From: Siphonodentalium dalli
Taxonomy: Eukaryota > Mollusca > Scaphopoda > Gadilida > Siphonodentaliidae
Direction of reading: 5' to 3'
Assembly (NCBI GenBank): GCA_032622095.1
Contig: CP136069.1
Location: 161,437,043 to 161,501,042, forward strand
DNA length: 64,000 bases
In this document: positions 24,850 through 35,212 of the stretch, piece by piece
How the letters are laid out: each line of letters begins with the position of its first letter
Numbering within the stretch: position 1 is the first letter of the stretch
Position numbers and translations under genes: made by a program
Notes under the pieces: generated by a model
Seen by the model: the letters and a program-made list of their open reading frames with translations, nothing else
Database searches by the model: none
Told to the model about the DNA's origin: nothing

Positions 24850-25960
24850 GCAGGGTAGTTATCACGGTGCATGGTGCTCACGAAAAGCTGGACTGGGTGT
24901 AAGGTGGCCATGTGAAAAATTCATGCGGAGCACAGTAGTCGCAAAATATTATTAATAGTACTGTAGAAAGATTACCTGCGGTTGCCACATGTCAACCACT
25001 TGACTGTGGTTGAACGGTGGTATTGTATAACCGGTGACATTAACGCCCTACAGCCTTGTTAAATGGGATGATATAAATAATTAGAGCATAGCTGTACTGT
25101 TGTAGTATGTTACTAAAAGCTTGTGATGGATTCAGTGATAATGTGTGTCCCAGAATTTCATCCCTATCTCCGAGATTATCCGTCATTTCATAAATATATC
25201 ACAACAATATCACAGCGTCACCGGCGTTTCGATCAAAATAATAGCAGACTCCGTAACTGGGCGATATGTCATGGCGACATGGTTCTCAAGTCACGTTTCT
25301 ATGAAAATTGAAGAATATGATCCAACTTCCTTTGTACAGATACTTGTATGTTGTAGCCAACAAACTTGCGACTGACTCATGAGTCACGACTGATCTGTGA
25401 CGTCATAATTCCGACTAATTTCTACATAATTGTATGTCTCGTAATCCTAGTCACCAGTGATTGACTCTTGTCGGTCTTGGGAGTTAATTGGACGGTTTAT
25501 AATTTTGTGAAGTATCTAACTTTTGAAATTCACAACATTGTAGTGCATGTCAACACTGGTCAAGTGTAATCCCACTGGCACTGAACTAATTGACTCAGCC
25601 TGTTGTCGGAGGTTATAACATCTTGTCCCTTTCATATACAAACATAATCCAGACAGTGCTACCAATATTCCAGGTTATTAAGAAGCAAGTTAGGTCCAAT
25701 TATTTGCGAAAACAATATAAAACAAGAGAAGTTTACACGAACAACAAAACACACGTGGGTCATACACCGGAAGCACAATTTCGTACTATAAACCTCGTAA
25801 GATAATGTCTTATTTAAGTTGTTTTACTTTGATGTCTTTTTGCTTGCTTTCTCTCTCCCTCTTTCTATCTCTCTCTAAGGGTTGTCAGGAGATAGATTGG
25901 ATAATTGGGTAGTAGTGATAATTATTTATTTCGTTGATAACAAGAATAAAAACATAAGAA
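24850..25960. other. No gene seen
   Basis: Open frames at 25123-25375 and 25590-25805 have no recognised motif. A CT-rich patch lies at 25845-25880. Confidence 0.45.
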
Positions 25961-25961
25961 C

Positions 25962-25964
<3 letters not shown>

Positions 25965-26044
<80 letters not shown>
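25965..26044. repeat. (AT)n microsatellite
   Basis: About 80 bp of uninterrupted TA dinucleotide. Confidence 0.98.
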
Positions 26045-26045
<1 letters not shown>

Positions 26046-26049
26046 CATG

Positions 26050-26225
26050 AACTTGAATGAATATGAAAAATTACGATGACTAAATTTGACGAACGAATAT
26101 GACGGAATGAATATGATGAATGAATATGACGAACGAATATGACGGAATGAATATGATGAATGAATATGACGAACGAATATGACGAATGAATGACGAATGA
26201 ATGACGAATTACGGCGAATGAATAC
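26050..26225 (+). repeat. GAATGAATATGACGAAC minisatellite
   Basis: Interleaved words GAATGAATATGA, TGACGAACGAATATGACG and TGACGAATGAA repeat through the block, directly after the (AT)n. Higher-order period is about 50 bp (compare 26095-26145 with 26145-26195). Confidence 0.9.
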
Positions 26226-26424
26226 TCCACAGTCAGTTGGTCGCCGCTCCTCTCGAAGCATTCTTCTACAAATATAATGAAGCACACTTCTTCAGGAATG
26301 CGCCCGTGGTCAGTTCTGGTGTATCGGCTGTATACGAATCCCATAGGTCTCTGTTTCACTTTGCTTTGTGGGTGTACGCCGTCCGGTTGTCGGTTTCAAG
26401 ATCGACGGCTAGGACGTTCAATTC

Positions 26425-26600
26425 TGAACTGAACTGAACTGAAGTGATTTTTATTGATATACCAAAGTATGCATATTATACACAGTAACAACGGGGCTCT
26501 GTAGAAGGCATGGCTTATGGGCCAGAGCCCTATAATAGCATGATAAATACAATAATGAATATAAACTGAGTACAGGTAGGTGCAAGGATTAGGGAGAGTT
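26425..26600 (-). mobile_element. 3' UTR and tail of a retroelement (SINE/LINE), minus strand
   Basis: On the minus strand the sequence ends ATCAATAAAAATCACTTCAG followed by a short TTCAG repeat, a LINE/SINE-like tail with an AATAAA. Similar tails are seen in several invertebrate non-LTR families. Boundary on the other side is uncertain because MULE-like sequence begins near 26700. Confidence 0.45.
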
Positions 26601-26702
26601 GGGGCTGGGGGATGTAAGATTATATGGTGTGCATAATATGTTGATGCTTCGCGCATCAGTAGAGGCACCAGCTTGTAAAAGGTCACGTCACGCCCGTGGA
26701 CA

Positions 26703-26890
26703 TTCAGTCTGTCTTCTGTATCAGTGCGTCAAAGGCGTCGCGGATATGTTGCGATGGCAGGAAGGGCAATGCAATGATCTGCCGAACGAAGTCTGTCAAC
26801 GGCCCTCCCGCTCTGTAAGCTCTCTGGCGGCCGACGTCGCTCACCTTCCGAGGAACAGCCTGCGACCAGTGGAAGCAGCAACCGGTTACT
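26703..26890 (-). pseudogene. MULE transposase fragment
   Basis: Minus-strand translation reads GCCFHWSQAVPRKVSDVG, then LTDFVRQI and IALPFLPSQHIRDAFDAL before a stop at about 26703. This aligns to the segment after the second catalytic Asp in the MULE gene at 38479-39899, which reads DCLFHYSQCVMKYA and IALPFLPVDVISDAW. The DDE residues themselves are outside the fragment. It is a relic of a second, diverged MULE copy. Confidence 0.72.
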
Positions 26891-27236
26891 GTGTAAACAA
26901 CCTGCTTCTATTGTTTTGATAGGATAGGAATTGGGACAATAACGGCTTCTAAGGGTTTCCCACACGCCAGAGATAGTGAGATGAACTCAGAGAATAAGAG
27001 AAACTTTAATATCCAGAATGTGAAAACAGTTCATTATTGTTATTTATGAATTCGCCGGTTCGTCGTTCAACCCAACTAGTGTGATCTATTGGCTATTATC
27101 TTTGCTAACAAACGTGCCTAAAGTAATCTAAATGTCAACATTGATGGACATAACTCTGAAATATATCATAATCTGAACTTACGAAATTAATATATTAATA
27201 TATTAACTTATTTACAACTTTAATACAAATGTAATA

Positions 27237-27321
27237 CCCGGGCCAACTCGCCCCTGAAAGCTGGGCCAGCTCGCCCCAAAAACTGCCTGGGGCGAGTGGG
27301 ACCTGGGGCGAGTGGGCCCGG
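27237..27321. repeat. GC-rich imperfect palindrome
   Basis: CCCGGGCCAACTCGCCCC pairs with GGGGCGAGTGGGCCCGG; a second pair CCAGCTCGCCCC / GGGGCGAGTGGG lies inside. It stands out in an AT-rich region. Confidence 0.85.
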
Positions 27322-27325
27322 ATAA

Positions 27326-27385
27326 TTGTTCTTTCTATTTTGTTACATCAATAAATTTATTTATGTAACAAAATAGAAAGAACAA
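27326..27385. repeat. 60-bp near-perfect palindrome
   Basis: TTGTTCTTTCTATTTTGTTA and its continuation to about 27354 are matched by the reverse complement to 27385, giving arms of about 29 bp and virtually no loop. It lies 5 bp after the GC-rich palindrome. Confidence 0.93.
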
Positions 27386-27389
27386 CTAA

Positions 27390-28089
27390 TGCAAGTTTAA
27401 TGGTATTAAATTCTTCCCATCATTAACACTTTTGAAGAGTTTGATATTTAAGAAAATTTGAGGTCCTTAAATAAAATTAATGGCATCAAATTTATATATG
27501 AAATTGGTTACCTTTGTTTTGATGCTGTGTTCATGCCATTAAAGCTGAAGCTTTTAATGGCAGTATATCACTCTTTACAGGAACTAATGAATTTTAAGGG
27601 CCTTAAGTTTATCGCACCAACGGTTTGGTGATATTTTAATGAATTTTCTCAATAGTTTAATGATTTTACTGGATAAATTAATGATTTTGTGTCGATTTAA
27701 TGGGGCTCCTTAAAAAATAGAAAACAAAGATTAATGAGGTGATTTAAGGAATTAATGTACTTTTAATGACATTTAAAAGGTATGTTAATGGGTTATGCCT
27801 CTAGTAGTGTTTTGTGATAGCATTCATGGGTTGCTGGGAATGCCGCGAGAAACGACCGTCAGCCCTAAATCACTGGTACATACACAAGCCATATTTTTTT
27901 GGGGTACACATTGTGGCGTAAGTCACAAGGACACTAGCATTGTCAACAGAATACATAGAAGTATAATCAGTGGGTGTTGGTTCTTAATAATTTAGAAAAT
28001 TATTGAGAGCCTATCCAAAGTGCGAATAATATTTATAGCCGACGGGTTTAATTAAGAAATTTAATATAGTGTATGTTTATGTAGGAAAT
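27390..28089. repeat. AT-rich TTAATG-word region, no gene
   Basis: Words such as TTTAATGGTATTAAA, ATTAATGGCATCAAA, GCCATTAAAG, CTTTTAATGGC and TTTAATGATTTT recur to about 27790. They resemble those at 20830-21000. The rest to 28089 shows nothing recognisable. Confidence 0.5.
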
Positions 28090-28905
28090 ATTGTTGATTA
28101 ATTGGGGTTTAACGTCGTTTTAGCAACAAAGCCATATCACGACGAGAAGAAACAGATTATCAAAATCGAATGAAGCAACTCTGATTAGAAATGACAGCGA
28201 ATTAGACTAAAATGAAACAAAAAATATACAAAAAAACCTACATATATCAGAGCGTGAGTGCTCGATTGACTAACCATTGTGCAAACGCATATAAAAAAGA
28301 ATATGAAAACAGATAGTAATACTACTTTGAAAACAGCAAATATAAAATCTACATGACATGTTTTCTTCAAATTTAATAATGTATTAAGATATCCGCATAT
28401 CGATATGTTGGGAATAGCTGACGACGTCGCCGTCTGGATGATTGATAAGATAGTTATAATATCTGATGAATCTGGCGTGGGTCTCAATCAATTCATCAAT
28501 TTGACAATCTGGTGGTTGATTGAGTAGGTCATTCCAAGCACGAAAGCCAGCTTCCCCCAAGACACTCCATGGACGTCTGCGGCTCCTTCTATTTCACTCA
28601 AAATTGATCCTTTATCTCGAAGCATCGTATCGAACTTTGAAAATCAAAGATCAACCTGTTGTTCTGAGTCGAAACTTTTTACAGTTTTTGGAGATTTTTT
28701 ATTTGGAACAATGGGATCAACTTTCTTAGTTGGTTTCGAAGCAAACTTAAAAACTGCAGTAGCTGTATCCATTGCCTGTGAGACAGGTTCTGAAACAGAA
28801 GAAATATCAATCTCTTGAACTTGTGTTGCTAGTGATATACTGACGATTTTTGTTTTGTTTATGTTTTTGATTTTCTGCCTGAGTGCTGGCATCAACATAC
28901 ATTAG
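28090..28905 (-). pseudogene. 5'-truncated LINE copy: ORF1 C-terminus joined to 3' UTR, no RT
   Basis: Minus-strand frame 28644-28898 (with MDTATAVFKFASKPTKK and DPIVPNKKSPKTVKSFD) matches the ORF1 C-terminal region at 60506-60720 (MDTASAAEPFPQK, DPIVPKEK). Further down, LGEAGFRAWNDLL and THARFIRYYNYLI match GEGWHSVLPT and VHARIARFIKYYKYLI at 60300-60450. The copy ends near 28090 in CTAAAACGACGTTAAACC followed by CCAATTAATCAA, like the end at 60003. Neither copy shows an RT or endonuclease between ORF1 and 3' end. Confidence 0.6.
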
Positions 28906-29023
28906 TAGAAAAGAAAATCGTAACGTATGTTTGTATAGTCTTAAGAAAGGTGTATATATGTTCAACAAGTCAATACATCACCGATATCATCATCAGTTCC
29001 AATTTAAGGTTATGTTTCCCTCT

Positions 29024-29369
29024 AACCCTTTACCCAACAGAAGGGCCCTGTGCCAATGCATTCTCTTATATATGCGAGTCGACCATAGGTCGCCTCGCAT
29101 ATATAAGAGAATGTATTGGCTTAACACATTAAAAATTATAAAATTGCTAAAGAATGTAAAAAAAAATGGTAAACAGTGTTAAAAAAAGACTCGCATATAT
29201 AAGAGAATGCATTGGCACAGGGCATAACTGTAACTATCACAATGTGGTCAAGGAGCCGGTTCCAATGATATCCATATGTGTATGGTTCTATTGAGACAGA
29301 CCGAAGATATTTTAGGCTGTTGAAGCTTTATTTGGCCGGTTTTGTCCGGTTTGTTGGGTAAAGGGCTAA
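29024..29369. mobile_element. Nested palindromic MITEs
   Basis: Outer inverted repeat: AACCCTTTACCCAAC (29024) against GTTGGGTAAAGGGCTAA (to 29369). Inside, 29045-29223 is bounded by a perfect 36-bp inverted repeat starting GCCCTGTGCCAATGCATTC, with a third copy of the arm at about 29092-29122. The 57-bp repeat copy 2 lies within the outer pair. Confidence 0.85.
29278..29334 (+). repeat. 57-bp exact repeat, copy 2
   Basis: Identical to 24789-24845. It sits next to the nested MITE, suggesting that the 57 bp belongs to a larger mobile unit whose remainder is not conserved at 24.8 kb. Confidence 0.9.
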
Positions 29370-29830
29370 GCGAAGAACCACCACTTTTCGGCACTTACTG
29401 GAATAATACCATGAATAATATCACAACACATACATTTTGTTCAGACAAACAAAGACACCAGTAACATCCAATAATTGAAACTTCAATTTTGAATAACACA
29501 ATTGGACCCTTTGTCTGGACGCCTGGGTTTGCTTACGCTTATCAGATTCCGATATGGCTGGTCTTGTTATACTTAATATACTCTGAAACTGATTTTCGGA
29601 AATCATCGCTGTTTTTCGGATGTGAGCCAAACGCAATTTATCCGTACCACACCACGATTAAATTAAAATGAAACATTATTCACTTGATATACGCTGAAAC
29701 CGATATTCCGAAGAGAGACACACGCTACTTATCCTTACCACACCACGATTATATTAATATGAAGCCGTATTTACTGTTTCGTGCTGAGGAAAAACGGGAC
29801 CGGCCAGAGTTGTTTAAGTAATATACGATT
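29370..29830. other. No gene seen
   Basis: Two related phrases, TACCACACCACGATTA...ATTAA at about 29645 and 29737, form a weak direct repeat. No coding motif. Confidence 0.4.
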
Positions 29831-30430
29831 TGAGTAAGTTGTTCTGCTGCATATGACGGCCATTTTGGCAGCCATTTTGAGCCAAAGTAAGAATTTTGGT
29901 TCCAGTGAGTTTGAATATTCATAGCTAATGATATGCCTCACTCACATTACAAAGTTCTGTTCATTTCTTTTTGAAATATGACTAGAATCCCAATTGTAAT
30001 TTTTTGTGAAATTTTATACCGCGTTCTGTAAAATCGATTTTTTGAGGGATCTGAAGGGGGTAGGACCCAAATAATTGCATATTTAATTGTTCCAATGATC
30101 AGTTAATATCAAAACACAAAATAAAGTCATATTACTGAACCAGTTCCAAACAGAATGAACTGATCTAGAAGATATTTTTGAAAAAACGTCATATTTTCAA
30201 CTTCCGGCGGCCAATTTGGCGGCCATCTTGGTGGTGAGTTTCAATTCCCCCCCCCCAAAGTGTCAATATGGCTTAGCTTCACGAAAATATACACATTTGT
30301 ACACATTTTACTAGATTTTCCAACTATAATTTGCATAAAACTGACTTAGGGTCTGGTCTGAAAAACGGCGGCCATGATGGACGCCATCTTGTCTGGAGTC
30401 TACACGGCCACTTTTTTTTTTAAACATTGC
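29830..30430 (+). mobile_element. Fragment of the 4.2-kb foldback family
   Basis: Sequence from GGCCATTTTGGCAGCCATTT through CCATTTCTT, GACTAGAATCCCAAT and TTATACCGCGTTCTGTAAAA follows the right arm at 8985-9200 in the same order. It ends in GGCCATGATGGACGCCATCTT. It has only one arm and is clearly more diverged than the two arms of the element at 5345-9580 are from each other. Confidence 0.75.
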
Positions 30431-30944
30431 TTAAAAGTTGAAGGACATAATAAGGAACAAAATGTGTGGGGTGAAGTTAAGTCCCAGGGGGTGCAAGGGT
30501 ACCCATATTAGCTACCGGACAAGTCGTGGTGAAGGTTCTACGCCAAACACCACTGATATCGTACTCAAGCTTGTTTATACAAGTCAGTAGCAGAAGAGGA
30601 AGTGACTCATATATGGCAAGAAATGGGTAAAAATGGGTAATCATCGCGCGATATTTTTATGAGTGAATAGCTCTAACCCATATGGTTCCGCCCAGCGCTG
30701 GCATATTGTTAACATTCAAGTTCGTTTAGGCATTTGATAGTAAGTTGAGCGTTTTTAGATAGAAATTCATCCAATGTGTTTGATATGCTTAATATATATA
30801 CATATATAGATAGTGGTATACATTAAATGATTAACACCATTTATGACCTATTAACTCCTGTCTATTGCAGATTTATTTGATATATATTTTGAAAGTTTTT
30901 AATTTTGTGTTTAGTTTTGAAATTTTAAAGTATACAATTTTGTT
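30431..30944. other. No gene seen
   Basis: No coding or repeat signal beyond simple AT-rich sequence. Confidence 0.4.
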
Positions 30945-31390
30945 CTGTGCCCTTTTAACTTTCACCCACTGCGAGTGTCGTGTGTCCCTTTAACATTCAT
31001 CCAGAGTGAACACCGCGTGTCCCTTTAGAGTGCATTGTGTCCCTTCAATATTCACACACCGACAGCTTGCCTCGTGTCCCTTTAACATTCACACATCGAG
31101 AGATTGCCTCATTTTTCTTTAACATTCACATACCGTGATTACCTCGTGTCCCTTTAACATTTACACACCGAGATTGCCTCGTGTCCCTTTAACATTCCCC
31201 ACCGTGAGTGGATTGTCTCCCTTTATAAAATTCACACAACGTAAGTGCATTGTCTCCATTTAACATTCACAATGTGAGCACCTCGTGTCCCTTTAATATT
31301 CTCATACTGAGAGTGCAATATTCACGCATTGCGAGCGCATTGTCTCCCTTTAAAATTCACACACTGACTGCATTGTGTCCCTTAACATAA
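30945..31390 (+). repeat. GTGTCCCTTTAACATTCACA minisatellite
   Basis: At least ten degenerate units of about 35-45 bp, each with (G)TGTCCCTTTAACATTC and ACACACCGAG, run through the block. Individual units differ by indels and substitutions. Confidence 0.9.
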
Positions 31391-31690
31391 TATGAGGTAA
31401 TACACCTATTAGAAAAATAATTGAGGGCGAGGCTCACCATTGTTCATTGATGTCATCGTGCAAAACCTTACACTCATAGCGTAATACACATATTACGATG
31501 GTACACCATTCATATCGAGTCACACGCCCCATTGTTCAGCGAGATCATCACGTAATACACAATCGTATTAGGTGTACTGCAGCTTCAATAGGAATGGTAC
31601 TGTTCGTGACGTCATAAAATGCATGGGCGGACGCCAAACAGGTGGGTTATCATCAGGTGTGGTTTAGAGTTAGCAAAGTAACCCCTTGAT
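31391..31690. other. No gene; short inverted pair
   Basis: GTAATACACCTATTAG near 31396 is loosely complementary to CGTATTAGGTGTACTG near 31564, with TAATACACA words between. A small decayed foldback is possible. Confidence 0.35.
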
Positions 31691-32060
31691 GGCAGGGATG
31701 TGGCTAGATGGTCTTTGCTGTTAGGAGTATCCAGAACTTATAATTTCCAAACGCACCCGCCACCTCCCCTTGAACCTGGCAGAAACATTCCAACTGCAGG
31801 AATTTCGATTTTCACCCTAACCCCTTGAGACGGAATTTTTAACTGGTTCCTCAACATTTACTTCCAACTGATGGACATGTTCAACCTTCCAAAAAAAAAA
31901 CATGAAAAACTTCCAAAATGATGGCTATTTCAGTCCGAAAATTTGACCAAAAGTAGGAAATTACTCAATAATTTGTTTGCCTAAACAATTGGCCTCAGCA
32001 CAACATACTTCTCACTAAACATTGGTTGGAATATCAAACTACCGCGACTATTTCAACATA
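31690..32060 (-). repeat. Family N dispersed repeat, diverged copy
   Basis: Shares TTTGACCAAAAGTAGGAAAT, GGCTATTTCAGTCC and TCCAACTGATGG with other family N members, in the orientation opposite to the 51-kb copy. Confidence 0.65.
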
Positions 32061-32754
32061 ATTGTGTTCTGAAATTTATAACTAATTTAAAACGGATTTT
32101 GTTTCAGGGTCGGTACTCTGGTGGCGATGTGTGTCTTGACAAGGAAAACAAACAATTCAGCGAATTCGTATGTGTTGGTTAATTTATCAAGGCGACTCAT
32201 ACACTTCAGGCCTTAAATCAAACCGCAATATAACGCCTTTGTCACATTCCGGTGTCTCAGATTAACTTATTGAAGTCATATTATCTATCATCTCATCGAG
32301 AAAGCAAGCGCCAATTATTTTCTTTGCGTGAAACATTAATGAGTGTTCCGTGTTGATATTTACCGATATGGTTAAAATAAAGAGCATTTATCTCGCTTAT
32401 GTTTGGAAATATGAAACAGCTAATAAATGTTAAATACCGAAGTCCATATATTGATATTCTATCGCCGGAACGTGACAAAAGTGCGAAATTACTAGGTTTA
32501 GTTTCAAGAATGTAGGAGTAGCTATAACGACGGGCATGACGCCATTGGGGTGAGACAATTTCAACACTTGAAAATTCAGTGACTGGCACAGCAGCATGAT
32601 CACTAACCGATAGTTAGTGTGATATATGTCGTTTTACGACGACAAGTCGAATATTCAACTGTTTTCGGTAATTTTATTTTTAGCTTACATTGGTAATTTA
32701 GACAGATTTAGATGCAAATTTTACAACTCTAACCATATAGATGGTGTTACTTGT
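32061..32754. other. No gene seen
   Basis: The 98-codon minus-strand open frame 32293-32589 has no domain signature; splice signals around it are not convincing. Confidence 0.4.
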
Positions 32755-32940
32755 TAATTTACAACAGTTGGAAACTTTGAGTACTAGTTGACAAATTCCA
32801 AGTCAATGGAAGGGAAGGGGAGGGGTGCAATGGGATTTCATAAAGTTGGGAATTCTGATAATTGAAAGGGGTGCAGTTGGAAGTTCAAAGGTAGACCCCC
32901 CAAATGAAGACCATTTAGCCACCTGACGTAAACAGATAGA
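32755..32940 (+). repeat. Family N short copy
   Basis: ACAGTTGGAAACTTTGAGTA, GGGGTGCAATGGG, GTGCAGTTGGAAGTTCAAAG and ACCCCCC match the 3' part of the copy at 62.9-63.06 kb, in the same orientation. Confidence 0.5.
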
Positions 32941-33091
32941 AAACATATCAAAGGTTTGCAAAGGTTTGAATAGTTCTCAACCAGGCCAACGCCATGTGAC
33001 CCTGGTATATTCATAACTATAATATTATTTTAACCGACTTTCAATCTTGGTATGTTAATGTGATAATACAAACATGTTATTCTGTATCTCT

Positions 33092-33166
33092 GTCCAGGAT
33101 AACTCAGCATTTTTGACTGCTTGCGGTCGATATGAGGTAGTGGGTGATGTAGCTGGTTCGAGTCCA
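33092..33166 (+). other. tRNA-like patch, possible SINE head
   Basis: GGTTCGAGTCC (about 33153) is an exact RNA polymerase III box B. A box A-like TAACTCAGCATT lies about 54 bp upstream. The cloverleaf is not well formed, so this is a possible SINE promoter, not a tRNA gene. Confidence 0.3.
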
Positions 33167-33318
33167 CAATTAGCACGGATTTGTGATTCACATTCAGGGA
33201 TGGCAACCCGAGTCGTGTATATATCTGGGAAGTATATATGTCAGTTTATTTTGGGACTGGTGTTTTCTACACGCACTATAGTTAAATAAGCCATAGGCGC
33301 GGTTTTTACTCGCGTTAT

Positions 33319-34268
33319 GAAGGTCAATTCACACCGGGCGCAAGCGCGATTTTTACGGCCGTTTTCTGTCGTCCGTATCGGTTCAAAGCGCACGATTTTT
33401 ATATTCACACCGAAAACGACCATATCGTTAGCCACGACGCGACCATAACAGTGATTTTATTTCTATTTCTCACTTTATGGCAAACCAGCCATATAATTGG
33501 GTCGCTGCCGAATAGGATGTATATCCGTGCGTATTTGTCCTATTTGAAGGCGACACATTCATTAATCGCCGCGATAATAAAGGTGATTGAGGACTTTAGC
33601 GACAGGCTGATAACTGAACTGCAGACTTTGGTCCCATTCCATTCCGAATAGGCAGACCAAGCTTGTGAAGTCACTTTGCCAGCAATATTGTATAAAATGG
33701 ACTGCCACCCACCCCACCCCCACCCCCGATAAAAAAAAGTCACAAACTCCAACTATAGATTGAAATTCAATTAAACGCAAATGTTATGAGAATTTAGGAA
33801 GTCCATGCAAAATTCCACTTGAGATATTAAATTTGACAATGAAATGAGTTTAAAAAACCCATACATGTATATGTTGAGCAAATTATGTTTAAAATTTCCA
33901 TCTACATTGCATTTGTGACCTGCCTTGCAATTTAAAATTATTTTTAGCTTTGAAATTTCCATCAAAGTTATAATTTTCACCCAAAAACAGTACCTGTGAT
34001 ATTGGTTGGAACTAATGCATATTTTGGTTTATTTTTGTTTCCCGGCAGTCCAACAATGTAAAGACAAATTAAATCATAGAGTCTCCGAGACAATGTCGGT
34101 GACCCAAAATGATGCACTCAAACTATTATCTGCCCAGAATATCGCGCGCGACGAAGCGATTCAGTCGCTTTCGGTGTGAATATAACAAACTCGCTCTTTG
34201 AACCGCTAAGGACGACAGAAAACGGCGGTAAAATCGCGCGCCAGCGCCCAGTGTGAGTGGACCTTTAA
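33319..34268. mobile_element. ~950-bp non-autonomous DNA transposon with ~110-bp GC-rich TIRs
   Basis: Left arm 33319-33430 starts AAGGTCAATTCACACCGGGC; the right arm 34150-34268, read in reverse, starts AAAGGTCCACTCACACTGGG. Both continue with GGCCGTTTTCTGTCGTCC (variant GCCG), GGTTCAAAG and TATATTCACACCGAAA. Interior shares GCAAACCAGCC...AATTGGGTCGCTGCCGA and GAGGACTTTAGCGACA with the element at 35213. Ends TTA/AGGTCAA in two relatives hint at a TTA target duplication as in PIF/Harbinger, but flanks here do not settle it. No transposase. Confidence 0.75.
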
Positions 34269-34536
34269 ACTGCCAATGTCGTGATATGACCGAGTGACTG
34301 ACACTGCGGTAAACCCAAGTAAGCCTAACCAAACCAATGGGATATATAAATGAACCATGCACATACCTGTATGTAACACAACACGGAACTGTATATACAT
34401 GTACATCCCCGCAGTCCAGTGGTCTTTCCTCCACCTATAAAACTGACAACGTCGTCACGTTGAAATAGCTTGAAAAGGCGATAAACCACACCAACCTACT
34501 GGGCTAGGTGAAGAATACTGTTACAAAACAAAGAAC

Positions 34537-34542
34537 TTTATT
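34537..34542 (-). terminator. Poly(A) signal AATAAA just after the lectin-exon stop
   Basis: AATAAA on the minus strand begins directly after the TGA stop at 34543-34545, so the mRNA would have an extremely short 3' UTR. Confidence 0.5.
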
Positions 34543-34767
34543 TCAAAGATCAATCTGACAAATGAAGCAGCCGGCGACTTTGTTGGTGCACTTAATGCTG
34601 GCCCATGCACCCTGCCTGTGTTGGATGATATTCGATGCAGTTGGCTTTGGTATCTGACTGCCAATTTGTCCAGATTAACTCCACATTGTTGAAAGCTGTC
34701 CATATGTTTGTTGCCGATTTCTTGCCGTCGATGTAAACTTCGATCGCGGTGTTGCATGTTGGGTGCT
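34543..34767 (-). pseudogene. Terminal exon of a C-type-lectin-like domain with one frameshift
   Basis: After the splice acceptor TTCGACATTTCAG (34780-34768) the minus strand reads VYIDGKKSATNIWTAF, ELIWTNWQSDTKANCIEYH, then near 34612-34618 the frame shifts by one base, and continues AWASIKCTNKVAGCFICQI to a TGA at 34543. This is the order of the last half of a CTLD: loop tryptophans, Cys, W before Cys, and CFICQ as the last Cys. CTLDs bind sugars or proteins outside the cell. The usual EPN/QPD sugar-specificity triplet is not apparent. The frameshift could be real decay or a sequencing error in GGCAGGG. No partner exon was found upstream to about 35.2 kb. Confidence 0.65.
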
Positions 34768-35212
34768 CTGAAATGTCGAAATCACATCATCCATATTTGT
34801 CGGTATTAATTATGAGATTTCTTTCAAAGAGTCCGATCCTAGCAAACTTGGCCCGGAACAGATGTCAATTAGTTTTACAGAACTGCTTCGAATAAAATGT
34901 GAATAGATAAATGGCTCTAGATATGTGAGTTTGGTCGAGTGGTTGATATTCTTGACACTTCAATGTATATTAATTTTGTCAGTGATGTTGCGTAATATGC
35001 GAAAATTTCACGAAGAATCTGTTTCGTTCCCTGGAGTGCTAATGATCGATTCACAACTCCCTGTAATTTGCTATTTATACACTTAATGCGACAAAGTGAT
35101 GCATAAATGTTGCAATATCAATGTGTGGGAGATGATAATATATCGAATGTTGTATACATGTTTCGTTCATAATATCGTGTTTATATACAAATATTTACGT
35201 AACCTGTCTGTG
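34768..35212. other. No gene seen; putative intron upstream of the lectin exon
   Basis: If the lectin exon is live, its preceding intron occupies this stretch. No earlier CTLD exon was recognised. Confidence 0.4.

Noticed and set aside
33092-33166. Functional tRNA gene
   Set aside because: Box B is exact, but acceptor, D and anticodon stems do not form; kept only as a possible SINE head.
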